Part shown: positions 8,007-15,866 of the stretch, piece by piece
Layout of the letters: each line of letters opens with the position of its first letter
How positions within the stretch are numbered: the stretch's first letter is position 1
Source of the DNA: Pseudomonas brassicacearum
GTDB taxonomy: Bacteria > Pseudomonadota > Gammaproteobacteria > Pseudomonadales > Pseudomonadaceae
Length of the DNA: 64,000 nucleotides
Reading direction: 5' to 3'
Assembly (NCBI RefSeq): GCF_003732265.1
Contig: NZ_MOBK01000010.1
Location: forward strand, 186,001-250,000
Made by a program: the position numbers and the translations under genes
The notes under the pieces: model-generated
The model's input: only the letters and a program-made list of their open reading frames with translations
What the model was told of the DNA's origin: nothing
Databases searched by the model: none

Positions 8007-9153
8007 GGGGGCTCCTTGCCGGGGCGGCGATGGTCAAAGGGGGGCTGTGCATCCCGGCGAGTGCCGGCAGCAGCGTCGCGATCAGGCCCATCACCATCAG
8101 CGCAAAGTACAGCGCCGGGCTGATGAGCTGTTGTTGCAGCAGCAGGTTGAGAAAAACGATCTCGCTCAAGCCACGAATATTCAGCAGCAGGCTTTCCCGC
8201 CAGCGGCTGGCGCCTTCAAAGGAGGCGCCGGCCCAACCAAGACCCAGCCAGTTGCCCAGCAGTTTGCTGGCAATCGGCAACAGCAGCAGTGCCGCCAGTT
8301 GCAGCCAGCTCAAGCTGCTCATGGCGGCGTGAACGTTGATCTGCACAATGCCGAACGTGAGGATCAGCGGGATGGCGATCCAGGTTTGCAGACGGGTCAT
8401 CGACACTGCGGATATTGGCCATACCAACGGCACTTTCAGCGCGGCCATGCACAGCAGATAACCGATGCCGAAAATCAGCGCGTTGAGCTTGAAGTGCTCG
8501 GCGACCACCAGCAGCGCGAAGAAGCAGCCGCTGTGCAGCAAAGGCTGACGCAAACCGAGCAGGCGCAGCAGCACCGGCAGGCAAGCGCCGGCCAGCGGCA
8601 ACAGCAGACTGCTCAGGTGCAGGCTGCCCTGGGCGAAGCCGAACAGCGTCCAGCATGCCAGGTCGATGAGGATCGCGGTCTGCACCAGGCGCCGGGTGGC
8701 GTCGGGCGGGTAATTGATGTGGCGCAGGTACAAATACAGCACCGGAATCGCGGTGATGGCGAATACCAGGCCCACCGCCAATGAACTGATCCACGATTGC
8801 GCGGGCAGCAGCCACACCGCCGTCGCCAGCCCGCCCGCGAACGGAATGCAAAAACTCGGCAGGGCGATTTTCAGGCTCTGGCGATCCAGCCGCAGGTCGA
8901 TCACGTCACTCAGAATGTGCCCCAGCAGCAAGGCGAAGCTCAGGCTGTAGAGGTTTTTCAGCCACGTCGGCGAGATCAGTTCAGCGCCGCTGAGCTGCCA
9001 ACCGGGTTCGATCCAGAAGTACATCAGCAGTGGCAGGCCGAAGGTTGCCAGCAGCAACTGGCTGACGATGGGGATCAGGCCGAAATGACGACCGACACGG
9101 GTGGCCACGGCGAACAACGCGAGGGCCATCAGCCAGAACAGGACAATCATCAT
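7993..9153 (-). CDS. Polytopic membrane protein resembling cation:proton antiporters
   Basis: A 386-residue, almost entirely hydrophobic product with about 10-12 membrane segments. Its organisation (N-terminal VARVGRHFGL-like stretch, repeated helices, loops with single charges) recalls the sodium/hydrogen exchanger superfamily, though I see no clear ion-binding Asp pair. The ATG at 9153 overlaps the exporter stop (ATGA). A much longer reading upstream is only the shadow of the exporter gene. An antiporter-like protein in the middle of a pigment operon is not part of the textbook gene set. It might supply proton-motive exchange for export or be a lipid/pigment transporter. Confidence 0.7.
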   Translation of the reverse strand: MMIVLFWLMALALFAVATRVGRHFGLIPIVSQLLLATFGLPLLMYFWIEPGWQLSGAELISPTWLKNLYSLSFALLLGHILSDVIDLRLDRQSLKIALPSFCIPFAGGLATAVWLLPAQSWISSLAVGLVFAITAIPVLYLYLRHINYPPDATRRLVQTAILIDLACWTLFGFAQGSLHLSSLLLPLAGACLPVLLRLLGLRQPLLHSGCFFALLVVAEHFKLNALIFGIGYLLCMAALKVPLVWPISAVSMTRLQTWIAIPLILTFGIVQINVHAAMSSLSWLQLAALLLLPIASKLLGNWLGLGWAGASFEGASRWRESLLLNIRGLSEIVFLNLLLQQQLISPALYFALMVMGLIATLLPALAGMHSPPLTIAAPARSPRANS

Positions 9154-11492
9154 GCGGTTGACTCCGCGACCGCAGCGGTGTGCGGATGTCGTCCGGCCCA
9201 TGGCGCCAGGATGAAACTGAAGGCCAGCCCCAGGCTCACTGACAGACCAAAATTGCTCACCGCCGGCGTGCTCGATACCGCGAGCAAACCGAACGACAGC
9301 CAAGTGGTCAGCGCTGCCAGCAAGGTACCCAGCAGGCTCACAGCGGCGCCGCCGACCTGTTCGCGCATGAGGATCGCGTAATCGACGCTGATCGCCGTCA
9401 CCAGCAGCAGACCGAACAGACTGAACAGTGTGAGCGGTTGCCCGAGCCAGCCAAGACTGGCCAGGCTGCACAACGCGGCGAGCAGTGGCAGGGCAACGAT
9501 GCGCAAGGCGCCGCCGAGACCGAATGGCAGCATCAACACCAGCACGATCAGCGCGCAGGAGGCGAGTTTGAGCTCCGCTGCGCTGATCTGTGTCGCGGCG
9601 AAAACGTTGTTCAATTCACCGAGGCGGTCGACCAGTTTTACACCGGGCAAGTCCAACGCTTGGACGCGTAACAGGGTGGGGTCGTTCAGGCCCTGCAGGC
9701 TGACCATCGCCGCCACGCCACCGTCATCGGTCGGCCCCAGCCACAGTGGGCGGTAGGGTTCCGCCAACGGGCCGAGCAGTGCGGCATCGATGTCTTCGGT
9801 GGGCAACGCCTGCAATTTCGTCAGCTCGGCGTGCAGCGCTTCGGCCGGTACGCCGACGTCGAGCAGCGGTTGCCAGAACTGCGGCAGCTTGCCCAGTGCT
9901 TCACGCGCTTGCTGCTGTTCGCTTGGCTGGCTGACCAGCTGATTCAGCGACAGGTAACCCTGGAGTTTTTCCAGGTTCACCAACTGATCCAGCCGTTCGC
10001 TCAACGCGGTCTGACGCTCCAGCAGTTCTTGCTGATTGGCGCCGCGCACCAGGAAGAACTGGCTGGTCGGTTGAAAGCCGGTGATGCGCGCAATGGTCTT
10101 GGCTTCATCAGTCAATTGCTGCGGTGCGCCGATCCACTGGCGGATGTCATTTTTGCTGTCGAGTTTCAGCAGGCCACCCACGCAGAAGGCGATCAGCAGG
10201 GCCAGCAACACCGGCGTGCTGGCCTGCTTGAGCAGCGCTTCACGCAGGCTAACCAGGTTTTCGCAGAGGCGCAGTGGCCACTGCGCGGGTCGTATGTCCG
10301 CACCCTTGAGCAACGCCGGCAGCAGGCAAACGGCGGACAGGTAGGCACCGAGCAAACCGGCGGCGGAGAATACGGCGATCTGGGTCAGGGCCGGGAACGG
10401 TGTCCACGCCAGCGCCAGGTAACCGATGCAACTGGTGATCAGGCTCAGCGTCAGGCCCGGCAGCGTCAGGCGTAATGCCGGCCAACTGTGCCAGGGTTTC
10501 AGGCTCCAGCTTTTCGACAGGTAATGCAGCGGATAGTCGACGGCCACACCGATCAGGCTGGAGCCGAGCACCAGCGTCATCACATGCATATGGCCGAACA
10601 GCGCCACGCAGGCCACCGCACCAAACAGCATGCCCACCAGCACCGGAATGAACGCGAGCAATACCCGCCAGCGGCGGAAGGCCAGCAACAGCAACGCGAG
10701 AATCCCCAGAGTGGCGCCGCCACCGACCCACGTGATCTCGCGGGTGGCTTGTTGCTGACCGCTCGCGGCGTAGAGCAATCCGCTGGCTGCCAGCAATTGC
10801 ACGTCAGACTGCGCCGCTTGTTCGCGGCTGTGTTTCAGCAGGTCGGCCACTTGCAGCGGCAGGCTCATGTCGAAGGCGTTGCCGGTGGTTTTTGCCCGCA
10901 GCATCACCCAGCTCTTGCCATCGGCATCGGCGATCAACGCGCCGCTGCCGATATCCAGTTGCACGTCGCCGTGTTGCGGCTGGCTGTTCTGGATGCGTCC
11001 GGTCAGGCCCAGCCAGTCATCCTGGCTTGGCACCAGGCTGAAGCCGGTGAAGGGATCGAATAGCGCTTGCACCCGTTGCTGGATGAAGGCGTCGGGATGC
11101 TCGATCAGTTGTTGTCGATCCGTCTCGGACAGCATCGCCAATCGGCCTTGCAGCAGTTGCGTGCGCAATGCGGGCAAGTCGGCTTGCAGAGTCCACTGGA
11201 CCTTCTCGAACAGACCGCTGGCCTGCCATTGCTCGCCGAGCTTCTGCGCCATGGCGGTGGCTTGCTCGCGATCCGTGTGGCCGACCAACACCAGCATTTC
11301 GCGGTTCAGCGGTTCCTGCATGCGTTGTTCGGCGCGCAGTTCCAACGCGTCCGGCGCCGTACCCGGCACCAGTTCCATCAAGTTGGCCGACAGCGGTGCG
11401 CCGTCGCGCCATTGCCAACCGGCGAGCGCGAGCACTGCCAGCAGCAGGATCAGAAATAGCCATGGCAGCCTGCGTTCACTCGGCAAAGTCAT
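9150..11492 (-). CDS. apeM: MMPL/RND-type exporter of the aryl-polyene cluster
   Basis: A 780-residue inner-membrane protein with a first helix at about residues 10-27, a large periplasmic domain, a block of five or six helices near 255-410, and the same pattern repeated in the C-terminal half. This is the MMPL/RND duplication. Family members move lipids or lipid-linked products across the inner membrane with proton-motive force. Beside a LolA-like carrier and lipoproteins it is the likely exporter for the acylated aryl polyene. It starts inside the last codons of the LolA-like gene (17-base overlap) and its stop overlaps the next start by four bases. Confidence 0.9.
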   Translation of the reverse strand: MTLPSERRLPWLFLILLLAVLALAGWQWRDGAPLSANLMELVPGTAPDALELRAEQRMQEPLNREMLVLVGHTDREQATAMAQKLGEQWQASGLFEKVQWTLQADLPALRTQLLQGRLAMLSETDRQQLIEHPDAFIQQRVQALFDPFTGFSLVPSQDDWLGLTGRIQNSQPQHGDVQLDIGSGALIADADGKSWVMLRAKTTGNAFDMSLPLQVADLLKHSREQAAQSDVQLLAASGLLYAASGQQQATREITWVGGGATLGILALLLLAFRRWRVLLAFIPVLVGMLFGAVACVALFGHMHVMTLVLGSSLIGVAVDYPLHYLSKSWSLKPWHSWPALRLTLPGLTLSLITSCIGYLALAWTPFPALTQIAVFSAAGLLGAYLSAVCLLPALLKGADIRPAQWPLRLCENLVSLREALLKQASTPVLLALLIAFCVGGLLKLDSKNDIRQWIGAPQQLTDEAKTIARITGFQPTSQFFLVRGANQQELLERQTALSERLDQLVNLEKLQGYLSLNQLVSQPSEQQQAREALGKLPQFWQPLLDVGVPAEALHAELTKLQALPTEDIDAALLGPLAEPYRPLWLGPTDDGGVAAMVSLQGLNDPTLLRVQALDLPGVKLVDRLGELNNVFAATQISAAELKLASCALIVLVLMLPFGLGGALRIVALPLLAALCSLASLGWLGQPLTLFSLFGLLLVTAISVDYAILMREQVGGAAVSLLGTLLAALTTWLSFGLLAVSSTPAVSNFGLSVSLGLAFSFILAPWAGRHPHTAAVAESTA

Positions 11493-12078
11493 GTTGCTCC
11501 GCAGTGCTCAACGGTTGGAAGCGGGTGCTGTCCTGCATGCGCAACAGGGTGCTGTCGCCCTGGGTTTCCAGCAGTTCGATGGTGCTGACCAATTCGCCGC
11601 CGGTGATGTTGATCTGTTTGAACACCTGCTTGAGCAGCAGAGAGCGCGGGATCAACGTCAGCTTCCAGTTCTGCGCGTCGCCACTCAATGACAGCTCGAA
11701 GTCACGCTGCAAACCGCTGCTGTCGCCTTGCAGCACGGCGAGGAACAAGCGGTTCTGCTCGGCGCCGGCGCTCTTGCCTGGCAGCATTTGCCACCCGCTG
11801 GCGTCACGTCGGGCAATGCCCTTGGCGGTGATGCGGTAATCCTGTTGCAGCGGCGTTTTCAGCAGCCACAGCAGGCCATTATTTTTCGCGAGAACAAATG
11901 TGCCCTTGCTGGTCAGCGGCTGGGGCAGGGCGCGCAGGTGTTTTTCCTGGATGAAGTTGCCGTGGATCACCTCGGGCTTGGCCAGTTGATCGCTTAGTTG
12001 TTGCAGATCGAAAGCGTGGGCGAGCGATGACAAACCGAGCAGTACCAGCGCACCGAGGCCTTTGAAGATCGGGTTCAT
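11476..12078 (-). CDS. apeL: LolA-like periplasmic carrier of the aryl-polyene cluster
   Basis: A 200-residue product with a Sec signal peptide cleaved after AHA (about residue 22), followed by a LolA-like beta-rich domain (HGNFIQEKHLRALPQPLTSKGTFVLAK). LolA folds carry lipoproteins through the periplasm. In aryl-polyene clusters this homologue is thought to carry the lipid-linked pigment towards the outer membrane. The start overlaps the thioesterase stop (ATGA) and the end overlaps the exporter start, so export functions are co-translated. Confidence 0.9.
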   Translation of the reverse strand: MNPIFKGLGALVLLGLSSLAHAFDLQQLSDQLAKPEVIHGNFIQEKHLRALPQPLTSKGTFVLAKNNGLLWLLKTPLQQDYRITAKGIARRDASGWQMLPGKSAGAEQNRLFLAVLQGDSSGLQRDFELSLSGDAQNWKLTLIPRSLLLKQVFKQINITGGELVSTIELLETQGDSTLLRMQDSTRFQPLSTAEQHDFAE

Positions 12079-12500
12079 GCCAGCATCCTGTCGACAGCGT
12101 CGGTAAACACCTTCGGTGAGGCCAGCTGCATTTCGCGGCTGGCCATGTCGACGGCGACTTGCACGGAGCTGGCGCGGGTCAGGCGTTCACCGGTTTCCAG
12201 GTCACTGATCAGGTAGTTGATCTTCAACCGGTTCTCCCACTCCACCAGATTCGCCCGCACGTTCAGCTTCTGGCCGAACACGGCGCCGCGCACGTAGCGA
12301 AGCTGCAAGTCGATGACGGGCCAGGCGTAACCCGAGTCGGACATCGCCGTGTAGTTGTGGCCGATCTTGTCCAGCAGCGCACAGCGGGCAACTTCCAGAT
12401 ACTTGACGTAATGGCCGTGCCAGACCACGTGCATGGTGTCGACGTCAAAGAACGGCACCTGGATTTCCGTATCGGTGTGAAGCACTCCCTTGCTACGCAT
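12075..12500 (-). CDS. apeK: 4HBT-family acyl thioesterase of the aryl-polyene cluster
   Basis: A 141-residue hot-dog thioesterase. The N-terminal FFDVDTMHVVWHGHYVKYLE matches the 4-hydroxybenzoyl-CoA thioesterase signature, with Asp in DVD as the probable catalytic acid. In this pathway it would hydrolyse or edit acyl-carrier intermediates. The ATG at 12500 overlaps the ammonia-lyase stop by eight bases and gives the family length. An upstream in-frame start eight codons earlier is less likely. Confidence 0.88.
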   Translation of the reverse strand: MRSKGVLHTDTEIQVPFFDVDTMHVVWHGHYVKYLEVARCALLDKIGHNYTAMSDSGYAWPVIDLQLRYVRGAVFGQKLNVRANLVEWENRLKINYLISDLETGERLTRASSVQVAVDMASREMQLASPKVFTDAVDRMLA

Positions 12501-14037
12501 GCAGCCTCCAGTGTTGCTCGGCAATTTGTTTCAGGCACAGGCGCAATTCGCCTTCCAGGGCACGGTCTTCGATGACCGGCGGGAAATCCTTGGCCAGCTC
12601 GTCGTGCATGGCGGCCAGCGCTGGCGGCAACGGGCGAGCATCCTCGGCCTTGCTGCGCAGCCACACACCCTGGTTAGCGGCGAGCAGGGTCGCGGCGGCG
12701 ACCTGTTCGGTCAGCTCCAGTACGCGAATCGCATCGCGGGCGGCGATGGTGCCCATGCTCACTTTGTCCTGGTTGTGGCACTCGGTAGAGCGCGAGAAAA
12801 CGCTGGCCGGCATGGTGTTTTTCAGGGCTTCGGCGGTCCATGCGCTGGTGCCGATCTGCACGGCCTTGAAGCCGTGGTTGAGCATCGCCCGGTCAGCGCT
12901 GGCGCCGGACAGATTGCTCGGCAAGCCATGGTTGTAACGCTCGTCCACCAGCAACGCGAGTTGACGGTCGAGCAAGTCAGCCACGTTGGCCACCAGGTTC
13001 TTCAGGCTGTCCATGGCGAACGCGATGTGACCGCCGTAGAAATGCCCGCCGTGCAACACACGCTCGGCTTCAGCGTCGATGATCGGATTGTCGTTGGCGC
13101 TGTTGAGTTCAATTTCGATGAACGAGCGCAGCCAGTTCAGGCTGTCCGCCAACACGCCGAGGACATGGGGCGCGCAACGCAGGGAATAACGGTCTTGCAG
13201 GCGGTGCAATGGCGCGGTCGGCGCGTCGATCGCCAGATCCTTGCGCAGCCACGCGGCGACTTGCATCTGCCCCGGATGCGGTTTGGCGGCGAACAGGCGC
13301 TCGTCGAAGTGTTCCGGGTTGCCCTGCAACGCCACCACGTTCAATGCGGTGATGCGGGTGGCCAGTTGCAGCAGGTAATCGGCGCGGGCGAAGGCCAGGC
13401 AGGCGAGGCCGGTCATCACCGCGGTGCCGTTCATCAAGGCCAGCGCTTCTTTCGGACGCAGTACCAACGGCTGCCATCCCAGTTCACGGTGCACGTCGGC
13501 GGCTTGTCGACGTTCACCGCGGAACATCACTTCGCGTTCACCGGACAGGGTCGCGGCAACGTAGGACAACGGCGTCAGATCACCGCTGGCACCCACCGAA
13601 CCTTCTTCCGGGATCAGCGGCAGGATGTCGTGTTCGAGGAACGCTTGCAGGCGTTCCAGCAGTTCCACGCGCACACCGGACACGCCATGGCACAGCGACT
13701 GCAAACGCGCGGCGAGCACCGCGCGGGTGGCCTGTGCGTCGAGCAGTTTGCCCAGGCCGCAGCCGTGAAAGGTATACAGATGACGGGGCAGCGCCTCGAC
13801 GTGATGCAGCGGTACCGCGACCACGCAGGAGTCGCCATAACCGGTGGTCACGCCATAGATCACGCCTTCCTTGTCCAGCAGGGAATCGAGGAATCGCGCG
13901 CCCTTGGCGATGCGCTCGCGGTACGCGGAGTCGCCCTGCAATTGCGTCGGCACCTGACGGTTGGCCAGGGCCAGCACGTCTTCGATGCGCAAAGGGAGTT
14001 CGCCGAAGGTTACCGGCTCATGCGTTGGCGTCGTCAT
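12493..14037 (-). CDS. Aromatic amino-acid ammonia-lyase (HAL/PAL/TAL superfamily)
   Basis: A 514-residue lyase. The tripeptide Ala150-Ser151-Gly152 in GSVGASGDLTPL forms the MIO cofactor, and YGVTTGYG carries the catalytic tyrosine (Tyr61). The enzyme removes ammonia from an aromatic amino acid to give a cinnamate-type acid, a plausible starter unit for the polyene head. By my alignment the two residues that set substrate choice are Phe90-His91. They differ from the Ser-His of histidine lyases, the Phe-Leu of phenylalanine lyases and the His-Leu of Rhodobacter tyrosine lyase. The substrate therefore cannot be read directly, and a histidine role (hutH) is unlikely from both context and residues. 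The start at 14037 has GGAAGA close upstream and overlaps the acyltransferase end by 20 bases. Confidence 0.88.
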   Translation of the reverse strand: MTTPTHEPVTFGELPLRIEDVLALANRQVPTQLQGDSAYRERIAKGARFLDSLLDKEGVIYGVTTGYGDSCVVAVPLHHVEALPRHLYTFHGCGLGKLLDAQATRAVLAARLQSLCHGVSGVRVELLERLQAFLEHDILPLIPEEGSVGASGDLTPLSYVAATLSGEREVMFRGERRQAADVHRELGWQPLVLRPKEALALMNGTAVMTGLACLAFARADYLLQLATRITALNVVALQGNPEHFDERLFAAKPHPGQMQVAAWLRKDLAIDAPTAPLHRLQDRYSLRCAPHVLGVLADSLNWLRSFIEIELNSANDNPIIDAEAERVLHGGHFYGGHIAFAMDSLKNLVANVADLLDRQLALLVDERYNHGLPSNLSGASADRAMLNHGFKAVQIGTSAWTAEALKNTMPASVFSRSTECHNQDKVSMGTIAARDAIRVLELTEQVAAATLLAANQGVWLRSKAEDARPLPPALAAMHDELAKDFPPVIEDRALEGELRLCLKQIAEQHWRLHA

Positions 14038-14965
14038 CGGTCTTCCAGAAAGGGTAAAAGTTGAACCATTGTTGGGGCGCTTCGAGGCAATAGTGACCCA
14101 GGCGCTCGGCATAGCGGGACGCCCACTGATGAATGACCTGTTCGCGGTCGCTGCGTTTCCACACCACGGCCTCGGCAAACGGTTCGAGGGTCACGCGGTA
14201 TTGGCCCGATGGTTTTTTCAGGCACATCAGCAGATTGATCGGGCATTTCAGCAAACCGGCGAGCAACCACGGCCCCTGAGGGAACGCCGCCGGATGGCCG
14301 AGAAAATCCACGGTCACACTGCGTCCGCCGTGCAGTGGCACGCGATCGCCGGCAATCGCCAGCCATTCGCCGCGCTCAAGGCGTTCATGCAATTGCAGCA
14401 TGATCACCGGGTCCAGCTCGCTGACCTGGATCAACCGCAGATTGGTTGCACCGGCCTCGCCGAGCAAGCGGTTGAACTGTTCGGCGTGCTTGGTGTGGAC
14501 CAGCACGTTCATCGTGACTCTTTCGCCGATTTCCGCGAGTGCGCGGCAGACCTCGAGATTGCCCAGGTGCGCGCCCACCAGCATCTGCCCGCGGGTGCCG
14601 CGCAGTTGATTGCGCAGCAGCGCCGGGTCGATGATTTCGATCTGGTCGATGCTCAGCTTGCCGTTCCACACGTCGAGCTTGTCGAGCATGGAGTCGGCGA
14701 ATGCCATGAACTGGCCGAACACCCGCCAATGGGAGGGACGCAGTTCCGTGCGACCGCTCCAGTCGACGAGACGTTGCTGGTACTGCCAGGCGCTGTGGCG
14801 CGCACTGCGGCCGAACAGGAAAAAGTACAGGACGATGCCATACAAAATCGGGCTCAACAGCCGACGTCCCAATACTTTGGCGCCGAACGCGGTGAGCTTC
14901 ATCAGCCAGAAACTGCCTCGCTCCTGGCGGTCGGCCCAGTGCTTTTTATCTACGTCACTGCTCAT
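14018..14965 (-). CDS. Lipid-A-acyltransferase-like enzyme (LpxL/HtrB family)
   Basis: A 315-residue protein with the HtrB/LpxL acyltransferase motif HLGNLE (His133, Glu138) and the downstream GDRVPLHGG block. An N-terminal hydrophobic stretch at residues 36-52 would hold it in the inner membrane. In many aryl-polyene clusters this domain is fused to a family 2 glycosyltransferase. Here the two are separate genes overlapping by four bases (ATGA). The likely role is adding the pigment acyl chain to a lipid or glycolipid anchor, inferred from family and context. Confidence 0.88.
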   Translation of the reverse strand: MSSDVDKKHWADRQERGSFWLMKLTAFGAKVLGRRLLSPILYGIVLYFFLFGRSARHSAWQYQQRLVDWSGRTELRPSHWRVFGQFMAFADSMLDKLDVWNGKLSIDQIEIIDPALLRNQLRGTRGQMLVGAHLGNLEVCRALAEIGERVTMNVLVHTKHAEQFNRLLGEAGATNLRLIQVSELDPVIMLQLHERLERGEWLAIAGDRVPLHGGRSVTVDFLGHPAAFPQGPWLLAGLLKCPINLLMCLKKPSGQYRVTLEPFAEAVVWKRSDREQVIHQWASRYAERLGHYCLEAPQQWFNFYPFWKTDDDANA

Positions 14966-15696
14966 GCCCGCCACCGTCGCCAGAGGATCACCGGTGCCCG
15001 CAGCAACATGCCGAAAAACAGCCGTGTGTGCATGCTGGAAATCAGCACATTGTCGTGGAACAGGCGGAAATGCGAGACGCCGTCCAGCGGGTAATGAACC
15101 CGGGTCGGCAGCCACTGCATCGGCAGGTTGCGCCAGGCCAGGCGCACGAGAATGTCGGAATCAAAGTCCATGCGTTTGCCGATCTTCGCCGAGTCGATCA
15201 GCGCCAGCGTCGGCGGTAATGGATAGACGCGAAAGCCGCACATGGAGTCGCGAATCTGCAAGGACAACGTGTTGATCCACACCATGACGTGCGTCAGGTA
15301 GCGGGCGTACAAACGACCTTTCGGCACGCTGGCGTCGTATTGCGGGTAACCGCAGATGACTGCGCCGGGGTGGGCGCGTGATTGTGCGATGAACAGCGGC
15401 ACATCTTGCAGGTCGTGCTGTCCGTCGGCGTCGACTTGCAGCGCGTGGCTGAAACCCAGGCGTGAAGCTTCGCGCAGGCCGGTCATGACGGCGCCGCCCT
15501 TGCCCTGGTTGGCCGTGAGGCGGATCAGGTTGACCATCTCGCGCTGGGCCAATCGGTCGAGCACCCTGGCGCAGGCTTGATCGCTGGCATCGTCCACCAG
15601 AATGCACGGCAGGCCACTGGCGATCAGCGCATCGACCACAGCGGTGATTGCGGTTTCGTGGTTGTAGACCGGGATCACGGCGCAGGGGCTATGCAC
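14962..15696 (-). CDS. Family 2 glycosyltransferase of the aryl-polyene cluster
   Basis: A 244-residue GT-A glycosyltransferase. AVIPVYNHE opens the fold, DDAS and DADGQHD (the metal-binding Asp cluster) follow, and CGFRVYPL lies mid-protein. It resembles dolichyl-phosphate-type transferases and would add a sugar to the lipid anchor or pigment. I place the start at a GTG at 15696 because a perfect GGAGG (15706-15710) stands nine bases upstream and translation then begins at the conserved fold. A longer reading would run into the REP element. It overlaps the acyltransferase start by four bases. Confidence 0.87.
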   Translation of the reverse strand: MHSPCAVIPVYNHETAITAVVDALIASGLPCILVDDASDQACARVLDRLAQREMVNLIRLTANQGKGGAVMTGLREASRLGFSHALQVDADGQHDLQDVPLFIAQSRAHPGAVICGYPQYDASVPKGRLYARYLTHVMVWINTLSLQIRDSMCGFRVYPLPPTLALIDSAKIGKRMDFDSDILVRLAWRNLPMQWLPTRVHYPLDGVSHFRLFHDNVLISSMHTRLFFGMLLRAPVILWRRWRA

Positions 15697-15720
15697 GATC
15701 TGAAACCTCCACAGAACCCC

Positions 15721-15846
15721 TGTGGCGAGGGAGCTTGCTCCCGTTGGGATGCGAAGCAGCCCCAAAACCATTCAATGCCGATTTCATGACGAGTGCTGCG
15801 CACTCGAACGGGACGGTGCGGCGATCCGACAAGCTCCCTCGCCACA
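15721..15846 (-). repeat. REP doublet inside the aryl-polyene operon
   Basis: A TGTGGCGAGGGAGCTTGCTCCCG-type REP at the left is mirrored by AAGCTCCCTCGCCACA at the right. The pair fills the only sizeable gap within the otherwise overlapping operon, between the AMP-ligase/dehydratase gene and the glycosyltransferase. Its left edge lies about ten bases from the glycosyltransferase ribosome site. Confidence 0.85.
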
Positions 15847-15866
15847 ACAAGCGGCCACTCCACAGG

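Noticed and set aside
12490..14064. A 524-codon open reading opposite the ammonia-lyase (and similar long ones opposite aceF, mscK and the exporter)
   Set aside because: High GC codon bias leaves long stop-free antisense frames. None has a ribosome site, family motif or sensible composition.
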